NCBI GenBank assembly: GCA_963970005.1
Contig: CAXAMN010022718.1
Span: 407,202 to 471,201 of the forward strand
Length of the DNA: 64,000 bases
Direction of reading: 5' to 3'
Source: Durusdinium trenchii
Taxonomy: Eukaryota; Sar; Dinophyceae; Suessiales; Symbiodiniaceae
Positions 55,305 through 64,000 of the stretch are shown piece after piece. A program made the translations under genes and the position numbers. Positions within the stretch are counted from its first letter, which is position 1, and the number at the start of each line of letters is the position of its first letter. The notes under the pieces are model-generated. The model searched no databases and was not told the origin of the DNA. It worked only from the letters and a program-made list of their open reading frames with translations.

Positions 55305-56220
55305 AATTTCTAGATTCTAGACGCTGCGCAGTCTATGTTAGGCCCCCCCTTGTGGGGCTGGCCGGTGTAAACCTAGGGTGGACGTCTCAATTTCTATAGG
55401 CACTGCGCCCTCTGTTGGGCGCCCACTTGGGGCCCTGTGTTTTTGGATATGCAATTTCTAGACACTGCGCCGCCTTGTTAGGAACTCCCTTGCGGGGCTG
55501 GTCGGTGTCAACTGGGCGTGCGGGGCCTGTGTTTAGACGTGCAATTTCCAGACACTGTGCCCTCCATGTTCGGCGCCCCCTTCTGGGCTGGCCGGTAAAA
55601 GCCTAGGAAATGTGCTTTTGGAAGTGAAATTTCTAGACATTGCGCCCTCCATGTTAGGCCCCACTTCGAGGCTGGCCGAAATAAACCTAGGCCCTGTGTT
55701 TTGGAAAACACAATTTCTAGACACTGCGCAGCACCCCCTGCAGGGCTGGCCGGTATAAACCTAGGGCGTGGGACCTGTGTTGAGACAGGCAACTTCTAGA
55801 CACTGCGCCCTCTGTGTTAGGCGCCCACTTCAGGCTGGCCGGTCATAACGTAAGGCGTGGGACCTGTGTTGGGACATGCAATTTACGCACACTGTGGCCT
55901 CTACGTTGACGCGCGCTTTGGCGCTGGCCGGTGTCGACCTGGGGAATGTGTTTTTGCGCCTGCGTTTTCTAGACACTGCGCCGTCCATGTTAGGCACCCC
56001 GCTGCGGGGCTGGCCGGTTTAAACCTAGGGCGGGGCCTGTGTTTAGACGTGCAATTTCTGTGTTTAGACGTGCAATTTCTGGACGCTGCGCTATGTTGGG
56101 CGCCCGCTTTGGGGCCCTGTGTTTTGGGACATGCAATGTCAAGACACTGCGCCGTCTACGTCTCAATGTTGCTGGCGGGGCTGGCCGGTCTAAACGTAGG
56201 GTGTGGGACATGTGTTTAGA
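55305..56220. repeat. 84-bp minisatellite, about 11 diverged units
   Basis: The unit starts GCAATTTCTAGACACTGCGC and contains GGCGCCCACTT, GGGGCTGGCCGGT and AAACCTAGG. Starts are near 55305, 55389, 55452, 55540, 55626, 55709, 55790, 55878, 55962, 56052/56076 and 56136. Divergence between units is high, so the array is old. A local TGTGTTTAGACGTGCAATTTC duplication is visible at 56038-56075. No coding content. Confidence 0.85.
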
Positions 56221-56554
56221 AATGGTTCATCCGATTGCAGCTCAGAAGGTGGAAGTGTTTTCATCTCCACCTTCATCACCACCATCACCTCTCTGGACCC
56301 CAATGCGTCTAGATCTCTAGGCTTTCTCTGCTACACCTGGGGTTTGCTCTGGAACTGGACACTTTGCAGATCTCATTTTGGAACTGATCAGATCAGTCGA
56401 GGTCTTGGATCTGGACCAGCTTCCTGTCAAGTGGGGCGCTTACTCTACTGTGGCTGAACTTTGCACACGCTTTGCAGTTTTCCTCCTAGAACCGACCAAC
56501 TAACGAGGCAAGCCCTTTTAGTTTCTTTGGCTCAAGCGCTCAAACAAGTACTTC

Positions 56555-56655
56555 TCGATTTGTGCACAGGTACACTTCTCAATTTGTGCACAGGCACTCT
56601 TCTTGATTTGTGTTGGGTACATTCTTGATTTGTGCAGCGGTGCGCTTCTCTACAA
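56555..56655. repeat. Short repeat of a TTCT(C/T)(A/G)ATTTGTGCA unit
   Basis: Four to five copies, about 28 bases apart, of a phrase like CTTCTCAATTTGTGCACAGG. Non-coding. Nothing else is recognised between 56220 and 57000. Confidence 0.7.
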
Positions 56656-57002
56656 GAATGCTACACCGCCCTTCCCATTCCCTTCCCCATTTCAATGTTG
56701 ATGTGGCGCCCACGGCCCAATAGCAAATAGGTACCAAAGAAGCATGTCTCTGCCCACGCGTCCAACATTGAAATCGGGGGGTGTGGGGGTAACCTTCGGT
56801 GCGCAGCCGAGTAGTTCGGTTAGGCCTCACAGTGAGAAGTGCGTGCGCGCCTGTCCACAGCCCTGTGTGTTCAAAACGGTTTCTTTGTGGGAACGCGCGC
56901 AGAGGCCGGACTGTAACGGCCAGCAATTGAAACGCGCGCGCCGTCTCCGTTTGTAATCAGGACATGCCTCCAAAGAGGAATCGCGTGGAGGCGGTCTAAG
57001 CT

Positions 57003-57239
57003 TTGTGCGGGGTGTCTTCTCGTTGCGCAAAATGTTGGTTCCTTGGTGAGGTCCTTGCGGAGGAGTTGAATGACTTGAAGCAACGACGGGCCGCGATGCG
57101 CGCGGCCAACCGTGCATTGGCAAAGCAGGAGAAGAATATGAAAAAACGACGTGCCCGCCTGATGCAGGCTTGGACATCTTCGAAATTAGAATACAGTTGC
57201 TGCTGTTTCGCACTAGGCTGCCCGGCAACTCAGCCGTGA
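57003..57239 (+). CDS. Small basic coiled-coil frame
   Basis: The frame encodes CAKCWFLGEVLAEELNDLKQ then RRAAMRAANRALAKQEKNMK and KRRARLMQ, a strongly basic amphipathic helix like that at 25260-25673, then an unconvincing C-rich tail. It shows the same style of E.(L)..LK..R......A..K..K..RRARL. No family is recognised. It could be a duplicated short gene or a domain of a degraded mobile element. A 112-bp repeat starts 70 bases downstream. Confidence 0.35.
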   Translation: MCGVSSRCAKCWFLGEVLAEELNDLKQRRAAMRAANRALAKQEKNMKKRRARLMQAWTSSKLEYSCCCFALGCPATQP

Positions 57240-57309
57240 CGACCTGTTGCTCCTGGTGCACCAAGCCGGAGCAGGAGGCCAGGTGGCGGATGGATGGCCG
57301 AGCATTCAC

Positions 57310-57680
57310 TCATGGGGCATTTGCAGGAGGTGGTGGAGCTGCGGTGGTGGCAGCTGGTGGTGGAGATGGCGCGGAAAATCTTCTGTGTGAAAAGATCACC
57401 GGAATGTGGCTGTCTATGCGCGTGTCACTCTCAGAGGTGGTGGAGCTGCGGTGGTAGCAGCTGGTGGTGGAGATGGCGCGCGGAAATTAGTCTTCTGTGT
57501 GAAAAGATCCTCGGAATTGTGGCTGTCTATGCGCGTGTCACTCTCGGAGGTGGTGGAGCTGTGGTGGTAGCAGCTGGCGGTGGAGATGGCGCGGAAAGTC
57601 TTCTGTGTGAAAAGATCCCCCCAAATTGTGGCTGTCTATGCGCGTGTCATTGTCACAGGTCATGGTGCTCCCCCTCCAAA
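57310..57680. repeat. About 112-bp tandem repeat, three units
   Basis: The unit GAGGTGGTGGAGCTGCGGTG plus GCAGCTGGTGGTGGAGATGG and TCTTCTGTGTGAAAAGATC through CTGTCTATGCGCGTGTCA starts near 57328, 57434 and 57546. Each unit reads in a different frame because of indels, which argues against a coding role. The interval 57690-58150 has no recognisable gene. Confidence 0.75.
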
Positions 57681-58149
57681 TCCTCCAGCTGGCGCTGCAG
57701 CTGGCGTTGCAGGCGAAGGTCTAGACTGTTTGTTTGCTTTCTGCGTGTGTGGACCAGGTGCGAATGATGTGGAGGAGGCTGATGCCATTTCATCTGAGAG
57801 TGATCGCGGCGAAGGCGCGCGGGTGGATGTGGTTTTGAGTGTGTTGCTCATGGCCCACTTTCAGTTTGCTCTAAATTTAAATTAGTTCTCATTGGAGGCG
57901 GTGCTGCTGATGGTGATGGTGAGGAAGACTAGGTATTGTTAGGGCAGCTGCTCAGTTTTTGAGACATGGAGACACGCTCCTGCGTTTTTTGAAGGCGAAC
58001 AGAAAAGTATGATGGGGTTGCTGGGCCAGTCTGTTCTTGTTTCATGTATTCCCGAGTGCCACAGTATGCCCAGGTTTGTGACCCAGAGGCAAAGTTACGG
58101 ACTTGGTTTTGGGGCTTTTGCTGACGCAGGAAAACTGGACACTCTAGGT

Positions 58150-60880
58150 GGGGCCTCCTCAGTAGGCAGTGCAGGTTGTGTTGGTTTCCCCCTCTTCTCT
58201 GCCAACTGGCCGAATGAAATATCTCCAGTGGTCTGGCTCCAGGTCAAAAGCAGTAAGCAATTTGGTGATTGCCCGACCAGCCAGGTTCTCTTTACGCACA
58301 ACTGCAACCTTGAGGTGAGTGGCAAGGGCCACCCAGGCGAGGAGGAAGGTCAGAGAACGAGTTTTTCCAGCACCAAAGACACCTGCTACTGCCAAGGTGG
58401 ATCTGCCAGATGGGAGTGCCAGCACCAGGCTGGAGGCCATCGAGACAATGTGTCCATTATCCTGCTGGGCAGCTGTGCCCAGGGCAATGGCAAATCCAGC
58501 CGCTTGAGGACAGTGCTGTGGTGTACTACCCGTAGTCAGCAACTGGAAAAGGGCATTTGTGTTCTGCCGCCAGGCTGGCCATTTGCAGCAGGTGGTCAGC
58601 AGTGACAGCTGTCTCCCGCCTCCGCAATTGCCAACACCCGGAAATTATTTGCTCTGGGTTCTAGCACACATAGGCAGGTGGGAAGACCCATGGCGCTGGG
58701 CACGCGAGACCGGTTTCGGTTGGCGTGAGCAGCGGCACAAAATCTTCCGGGAACGGAACCTAAGGCAACGTCCCAGTGACGAGGGCTGCTCAATCGCCGG
58801 ACTCTCCTTTTCGTTTCCGCGAGGAAGTCACAAAGGCAAGTAGGAGTGCTAAGACTGTGTAGCACGTGCCGTGCTCTTGCAAAACCAAACGATAGGCCTT
58901 CCCAGCCTGCGAGCCCCTGTGTACCATGCTGGCAGAGCTGCTCGCAAGCTGGTCAAAGTTGCGACTCTGGAAGTGCTGGGCAAAAGATAGCCATTTGTGA
59001 CCACGAGGGAATGGTAATGCGATATTCATGCATGCCCTGCAACCCAGTTGCTGTGGGTGTGATATCCACGAAGGTCAAACTTTCTTGCAGTGGGACTACT
59101 CCATAGTTCCTGTCTTGTGGTTGCTTCTTCGACAAAGGTAAGCTGCGGAAGAAATAAGGCTAAGATGACAAACACTTCCCGGAACGGGATCGGTGCTAAG
59201 AGGTCTCGCGCCATCTCCGTCAGCCATTGGGCACACGCACTTTGATTGCCTTTGCCGACCTAAAGTTTTCAGCAACAAAGCCTGCGCCTCTTCCATGGAG
59301 GCAATTTGCTGTCCTGCCACACAGCTTTGCAGCAGCACAAGCAATTCTTGATCGGGTTGATGGAGGTTGGACACCAACAAGCTGATAGCCCCTTCCCAAT
59401 CATCGCTTGTCATTGCAGTTTCAAAGCGAATCCAGGAGGCCAACCGCATGCAGCGATTCGATCACGGCGAGGAACAACAGCGGGGTGCGTGAGCTTCAGA
59501 GTAGCCAGGCTGACTTTGCCTGTGGGGAGCTGGCATTGTAGCCAGTGCCAGTAACAGTGTTTGTGCTTACCCATCCACCGTGCAGAGTCTTCGACATGCG
59601 TGACGTGCAGGGACAGTTGCAACATGTCGAGATCGTCAGCTGTTGGCTTCCAGTCACACAAGCAATCTTCGGCAGCATGGACAAGATAGTAGTTGCGCCT
59701 GTCAGGATCTGCAGTGGCAACTAGTGCCGCCAATACACTCTTCGGCATTGCAATGGCGCCTAGGCGCGCTGTGATTTGACTGGCTGGCCAGAGGCAACGA
59801 ATTGCAAAGGCAATCACTGCTCCAGTGTAGCTGCCTGCACTAAAGCCGTTCACTGTAAAGTGGGTCCGCCGGTCCAAGACACCCAAGCACTGGCAAGTAG
59901 GCAATAAGTCGAAACGGCTGTAGCGAAAGTAGTTTCCACCAAAGACCACTGAGGAAGGCCTGGTGTGGCAGCCGTCGGTGTGCTGGGAGCAGCCTGGCTG
60001 CTTTCAGCACATGGCGTGCGTTGGTACAGGAGGGCTGCTTTGCCATACCCGAGGTCTTCCCATTTCTGGCAAGGGTTCTGCGCGAGCACGAAGAGAGTGG
60101 CGACTTCGTGCACCCTGTCGAACAGCCACAGGCAACACCGCACTCCTGCTCCTTAGTGGCATCTGCAGGGGAGAGTGAGAGCCCGTGGACTTGACTTTCC
60201 CCCACCGGCGGACACATGCAATGGAAGTGTGGAGGGACATCCCCTTCAAGGGCTCCGCCCCCCAGACCACCACAATTGATCTGGAATACTGAGGGTAGGG
60301 GTCAGATGTCAGAACCTATCCAGTACTCGTTGATTCGTGCAATCATCCACAGGACGGTGACCCACAGTATTTCACCTTGCTGACGCTGGTAGATGGCTTC
60401 AAACACTTGTGGCGCGATACCTTCCAAAGGCATCACCGAGCCTTGGAGTTGACTAAGCAAGTCATTGTTGGCTTGTAGAAACTGCTCTTTTTCTCCCGGG
60501 ACAAGACACTTGGGGTGAGCCAGAGCAACTTGCAGTTGCTCATACGGACACACTTCAATGTCCTTGTGGAGTGCAACCACCCCTCGTAGCTTGGCGACTT
60601 GACTCCAGGGCACAAAGAGGGGAGGTGACAGCAGTTGCGGACAGGGGATGTATGGACCCGGGTCAGGTGCCTGACTTCCCTTCATCGAGTCTCGTTCAAT
60701 TGCTTTTGTGAGTCGATCTGCCCTTTTGGCAGAAGTGTTTGACGAGGGCGTGGAAACTGACTCCACGTCTGCATCATTGTCCTCTGCCGGAAGACAGCTA
60801 AGGCTGTCCCCCTGCAGTTGTGCTGGAAAGAATTTAGTCGCTGGGGGACGAATCGCCCGCCACTTTATAGTAGCAGGCAA
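58150..60880 (-). pseudogene. Cassette copy C: linker, hydrolase-like segment and truncated SF1 helicase
   Basis: Minus strand in seven or more frames: ERDSMKGSQAPDPGPYIPCP, VFEAIYQRQQGEILWVTVLW, VNGFSAGSYTGAVIAFAIRC (GxSxG at 59830-59847), WAS-type repeat of the 44.2-45.2 kb region, then HIVSMASSLVLALPSGRSTL and AGVFGAGKTRSLTFLLAW (Walker A at 58358-58374). Homology ends near 58150 at EGETNTTCTAY, before Walker B. Frame changes occur near 60870 (+2 bases against B), 60200, 59950, 59430, 59100, 58850 and 58560. It shares the frame break near the FDLLPTCQC passage with copy B, so that place might be an intron or an older lesion. Confidence 0.75.
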
Positions 60881-62388
60881 AAGCGCAAAGCACTGTTACC
60901 AGCTACTCCGGGGAAATAGCCTGTGAATTTACACCCACCTATTGGTTTCCAAGTCTCAATGACCCATGCTGGGGGCAGGTTAGGCATGCCTACTATGGCG
61001 ATCGGCAGCGTTTCCCAGCCCTGCAACTCCAGTTCTCGCAAGGCAGCCTGTGCTCCAACTTTGGCTTTGCCAAAGGCATGAAATATGGCAGGTCGCATTC
61101 GGTTGCGTGGCAGTGCACTGGCTTGGAAAAGGTGTTCCCCTGGCAATGACGTGACTGTGCATGGCCCCGTGAGCATAGGGAGCACCGACAGTATTCCCTG
61201 CTCGAAGGTGGCACGGGCCCAGCTGGTGATCCAAGGAGTTCGCTCTCTCCCTTCGGGGGTGAGAGCCTTTGGATGGGATTGTCGAGGCCACTTAATTGTA
61301 CCGCCAGGACCATGTTCATCGGGGCTGGTGGCTGGGCTGGGCCAAAAATGTTTGCACATGTATAGTCCATACAAGGACCAGACCATGCATAGGTCAAGGG
61401 CAGTTTGCATCGCTATTCCGACAAATGGGGTAAACAAAGTGCCACTTATGGCTGTGTCACTCGGATTGACAGGTGGTCTGGCTCTAGAGACCAAAGCAAG
61501 GCGGCATTCCTGGAGGCTCTTCGCCAGGGCCGAAGCAGTCGTTTCATATTCCAGTGGGCTGTGCTTGCTGCGGTTGCCTATCGAAATAACCAGACCTGCA
61601 TTATATTCCAAGTGGGCCTCTGTGAAGAGCAGCATGCCAATGCCCGCACAGGAGCTGGACTCGGATCGCGCACACCCTATTAAGTCAAACCACTGGAGCT
61701 GCTGATGCGCCAGCTGGAGTAGGTCCTGCACTTCAAAAAGCGTGACTGGTACACAGTCATTGTCAATGAGCGCGAAGTGTTGAGCAGGGTACAGAAAGCG
61801 TGCTGCCTCTAGGACAAAAACCCCTGCCCAGTAGTATGGAATCTTGTGAAGGCCAGTAGTAGCATCTGCGCAAACCCAAAGTATGTCAGTGGTCTCTTCT
61901 TGGAAACCCACTAGGCACCTACGTGAAGCCCACCATGCTGCAAAAGCCGGCCAATTAGGGACATCTGTCGGCGTTCGGTTGTCCACTATTAGATAGATCA
62001 TTTGATTCCTCATGATAAGATCTCGATGCAACATGAGTGTCTGAATGATGGCTGTCATATCAGGCAGGTCTCCTTCTGCTTCCAGAGTGGCATATCCGTC
62101 ATCCTTTTTGGATGGCTGCGCACGGACATCTGACAAAACGAGTGTGGGTCGAGCAGAATCCAGGCCAAGAGGACTGCAAAGGGTATCATGCATTGCCATT
62201 GCTGCATAAGCATCCGCCTGGGACTGTGTCGCACTAGCCTCCGTACCTCGGGCAAAGCTGGCCTGACCATCTACCGTAAGCCAATCCGCATGGTCACGTG
62301 TGAATGAAATAGGCACATGGACCCTATCTTCCGCACTATCAATCAGGTCCAGTGAATTACTGTCTTCCATCCATGGATCATGCGACAT
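60865..62388 (-). CDS. Cassette copy C: GT-A glycosyltransferase-like protein, open frame
   Basis: A 507-codon frame from ATG at 62388: MSHDPWMEDSNSLDLIDSAE, ADGQASFARGTEAS-like acidic N-terminus, TAIIQTLMLHRDLIMRNQMI, WAGVFVLEAARFLYPAQHFA then LIDNDCVPVTLFEVQDLLQL (DND about residues 209-211), GIGMLLFTEAHLEYNAGLVI and ALPRNRMRPAIFHAFGKAKV. The DxD-like motif after a beta-strand and the later NAG strand are GT-A features. The donor sugar and acceptor cannot be told. It runs through the point where copy B is frameshifted, showing that the ancestral frame was continuous. A spliced-leader relic lies 144 bases upstream. It loses frame at about 60870. Confidence 0.6.
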   Translation of the reverse strand: MSHDPWMEDSNSLDLIDSAEDRVHVPISFTRDHADWLTVDGQASFARGTEASATQSQADAYAAMAMHDTLCSPLGLDSARPTLVLSDVRAQPSKKDDGYATLEAEGDLPDMTAIIQTLMLHRDLIMRNQMIYLIVDNRTPTDVPNWPAFAAWWASRRCLVGFQEETTDILWVCADATTGLHKIPYYWAGVFVLEAARFLYPAQHFALIDNDCVPVTLFEVQDLLQLAHQQLQWFDLIGCARSESSSCAGIGMLLFTEAHLEYNAGLVISIGNRSKHSPLEYETTASALAKSLQECRLALVSRARPPVNPSDTAISGTLFTPFVGIAMQTALDLCMVWSLYGLYMCKHFWPSPATSPDEHGPGGTIKWPRQSHPKALTPEGRERTPWITSWARATFEQGILSVLPMLTGPCTVTSLPGEHLFQASALPRNRMRPAIFHAFGKAKVGAQAALRELELQGWETLPIAIVGMPNLPPAWVIETWKPIGGCKFTGYFPGVAGNSALRFCLLL

Positions 62389-62531
62389 TAGAGTTGCTCT
62401 GCTCGAAAATGCAAGTGCAGCCCCCGCCAGCTAAGGTTGGCAGTTGCACTGACTGGCGCGAGCGAAAGAAAAGGCAACGAGGGTGACGTCAGCTAAGGCT
62501 GACTCCACTCCTGCGCGCAGGGTGCTACGAC

Positions 62532-62551
62532 CTTGAGCCAAATGGCTACGG
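62532..62551 (-). other. Spliced-leader relic (dinoflagellate SL)
   Basis: The minus strand reads CCGTAGCCATTTGGCTCAAG, preceded by T. The dinoflagellate spliced leader is DCCGTAGCCATTTTGGCTCAAG, so it matches fully except for one T missing from the TTTT run. It lies 144 bases upstream of the ATG of the GT-like frame on the same strand. A leader is added post-transcriptionally, so its presence in DNA implies that an mRNA was copied back into the genome. Confidence 0.85.
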
Positions 62552-62567
62552 ATCTCGGAAGAGTTCC

Positions 62568-63448
62568 TTGTTGCCATGGAACCACAACCGCTATGGAAGG
62601 CATCACTCCCTGTTTGTCTTGTTGAATACCATCAAGGGCTTTCCCGTCGCCTTAGGTTGGTACTCACATGGCAGTCTCATCTCACCAGAAGAGAAAAGGA
62701 GCTACTGGACGATAAGCACCCAATTCACGGAAAAATACATGATAGTGGCCCAATGTTTGGTGATGCAGCGGACCGGTGCACGGAACCGGACTGGTATGTC
62801 TTGCCAGATGGGCACTTGCCTGACGCCTGGAAGCTACTCCATGCTGCTCCGCGGGGGAGCAACCGTTTCTGCGTCGGATGCGGGGCCCGATATGCCTTTG
62901 GGCAAGCGAGTGATGCTGCCAATAAGGCCAAAGAGTATAGCTTTGAATCGCTCCACAAGATCTACTTCTATGATGCATGGAGGTGGGTCATTGAGCTTGA
63001 TCAACCTTCCTCTCCACTCCGCCTTCCCCCCCGGCCAGGCCTGCTGCAAAAGGGCTGCTACTGGCAACGCCTGCCAGAAAGCAATCAAAGCAATCAAGAA
63101 AGCGTTCAAAACAATCACGACAAGCGTGGCAATCAAGGTGGAGGCCAGCCGCAGGAGCATTTGGCCAGTGCGATACAGGCGGAAGTCAGCCTCACGGAGA
63201 CCAGCTCGGTGGATGGTGCAAACAACACATCCCCGAGCGAAGCACCGGAACCTTCTAGCCGTAGTCAACAGCCAGGCTCTCCAGTCTCCCCAATCACAAT
63301 TGGCAGCACTGAAGAGGAGCAAGCAGACTCACCGAAAGATGCACAGGTACCCTCGGCAAGCGACTCCCATGTCGAGACTATGGTCTCAGCAAGCATCGAG
63401 GGCACATATGAGGTTAGGGCCAACCGAAGAGGAGACAGAAGAGGTTGA
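62568..63448 (+). CDS. Diverged cassette tail D: module following the helicase
   Basis: The frame from 62576 reads MEPQPLWKASLPVCLVEYHQ, GLSRRLRLVLTWQSHLTRRE, EPDWYVLPDGHLPDAWKLLH and YSFESLHKIYFYDAWRWVIE, aligned with MWLGPLPVCLAEHHHGKVRR to FEALHRVYFYNAWRVQ of copy B (about 47365-47770). Divergence is much greater than among A, B and E, so this is a separate family member. A disordered Ser/Glu/Gln-rich linker follows (SNQESVQNNHDKRGNQGGGQ and on). The frame ends at 63448, where a one-base shift connects to the next piece. It starts only about 20 bases from the leader relic of copy C, on the opposite strand. Confidence 0.6.
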
Positions 63449-63927
63449 AGATGACAAGTATGTGCCGCCGGACGGGCAAGAGTGTTTCTCCTTCAGGCGA
63501 AGCCAACAAGTATGAGATCATCTCCAAATGGCTCCTCACAGGGCTAGCTGTGACTCTCTCAAGGCCAAACTGGATGCTTCTTGCCAAAAAAAGGACTCTG
63601 ACTCACACCCCTCAAGAGCTGCTCCAGAGATACTATCAGGGAGGACACCCGCTTGGCCTCAAAGACAAACTAGAGCGGCCATATGCACTCCTAAAGCACA
63701 ATGCCATTACAGAGGCGGAGTGGTGTCGCAGGGTCGGGTGGTTTTGCCACTCGCAATATCTGCAAGACATGGAGGCCCTGTACAATGAACGTACAGGATC
63801 AGCTTTTGAAGTGTTTTATGACTCAATGGATCATACCAACCCTATCCAAGCAACAGAAGGTGACCAAAACGAAGAGGGGCAAAAGGAACCACCAGCAGGC
63901 ACAGGACAGACAGAACCCATGCAATAA
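63445..63927 (+). CDS. Diverged cassette tail D: last domain
   Basis: YEIISKWLLTGLAVTLSRPN, WMLLAKKRTLTHTPQELLQR, YYQGGHPLGLKDKLERPYAL and AEWCRRVGWFCHSQYLQDME align with copy A/B passages AQWLTSGLRVAMSRTGWNLL, LSNYYCHGYPF, RPYNQYGPLLY and WDQLCAWLTG. The shared pattern (QWL..GL.V.MSR..W.LL, YY..GYP, RPY..) defines a roughly 90-residue C-terminal domain of unknown function. The 1.1-kb region that separates it from the previous module in A and B is absent here. The reading frame overlaps the previous one by a few bases. Confidence 0.6.
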   Translation: MKMTSMCRRTGKSVSPSGEANKYEIISKWLLTGLAVTLSRPNWMLLAKKRTLTHTPQELLQRYYQGGHPLGLKDKLERPYALLKHNAITEAEWCRRVGWFCHSQYLQDMEALYNERTGSAFEVFYDSMDHTNPIQATEGDQNEEGQKEPPAGTGQTEPMQ

Positions 63928-63930
63928 GCA

Positions 63931-63950
63931 ATGGCAGCCATTGGCTCAAA
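63931..63950 (+). other. Weak spliced-leader-like site after tail D
   Basis: ATGGCAGCCATTGGCTCAAA resembles GTAGCCATTTTGGCTCAAG with two T missing and end changes. It follows the stop of tail D as the leader-like site at 50328 follows the end of copy B, so an LRR-I-like gene may begin here and continue outside the window. The evidence is slight. Confidence 0.3.
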
Positions 63951-64000
63951 CCAGCCCTACTTGGATGACCGGCCTGGTTGCTATCTAGATAGAGGTACTT

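Noticed and set aside
1..64000. CRISPR arrays, bacterial operons, ribosome-binding sites, tRNA or rRNA genes
   Set aside because: The sequence is eukaryotic in character. No direct-repeat/spacer arrangement, Shine-Dalgarno-driven gene series, or tRNA/rRNA signature was found by reading.

Overview
The window looks like nuclear DNA of a dinoflagellate, most likely of the Symbiodiniaceae/Suessiales type. The strongest evidence is a nearly complete trans-spliced-leader relic on the minus strand at 62532-62551, 144 bases upstream of a long reading frame. Supporting signs are a Ty1/copia-like protease remnant, BspA-type leucine-rich-repeat genes in several copies, a Cys-less pentameric ligand-gated channel in small exons, a retroelement-style cytosine-5 DNA methyltransferase, and abundant mini- and microsatellites. 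Species cannot be read from the sequence.

Layout. 0.3-2.4 kb: ankyrin-repeat exons (minus) around a CAG/CACC-rich repeat. 3.9-11.6 kb: a pentameric ligand-gated ion channel gene (minus, exons between 6355 and about 9255, perhaps further upstream) and two paralogous segments near 4.2 and 11.1 kb. 11.9-15.5 kb: a decayed element (minus) with a C5-methyltransferase followed by a tyrosine-recombinase-like domain. 17.1-18.4 kb: copia protease remnant. 18.4-20.9 kb: an LRR gene with a poly(A)-ended 3' tail, itself interrupted by a 130-bp insertion with an 18-bp target-site duplication. 22.4-24.0 kb: satellites and a 10-base assembly gap. 25.2-27.0 kb: a coiled-coil frame and an LRR pseudogene.

27-54 kb and 58-64 kb are dominated by repeated copies of one large, apparently undescribed gene cassette. 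Its inferred order is: unknown module X, a glycosyltransferase-like GT-A domain, an alpha/beta-hydrolase-like segment, an Upf1-type SF1 helicase, a unique C-terminal region, then LRR gene I. LRR gene II, a separate poly(A)-ended unit, lies next to it in two copies. Copy B (40.7-51.7 kb, plus) is the most complete. Copy A (39.6-34.6 kb, minus) is chimeric and lacks the Walker half. Copy C (62.4-58.15 kb, minus) has an open GT frame. D (62.57-63.93 kb, plus) is a diverged tail, F (27.1-30.95 kb, plus) an upstream module, and E (31.95-30.95 kb) a tail fragment. Every copy carries frameshifts or truncations.

LRR gene II occurs as separate units whose 3' ends share a stem-loop followed by GTACTCGTG-like sequence and an A tract. 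The short 130-bp insertion has a related end. I infer that a LINE-type reverse transcriptase recognising this tail mobilised both the gene-bearing units and the short, possibly intron-forming, copies. 54.7-57.7 kb holds a MITE-like palindrome, an 84-bp minisatellite and a short coiled-coil frame.
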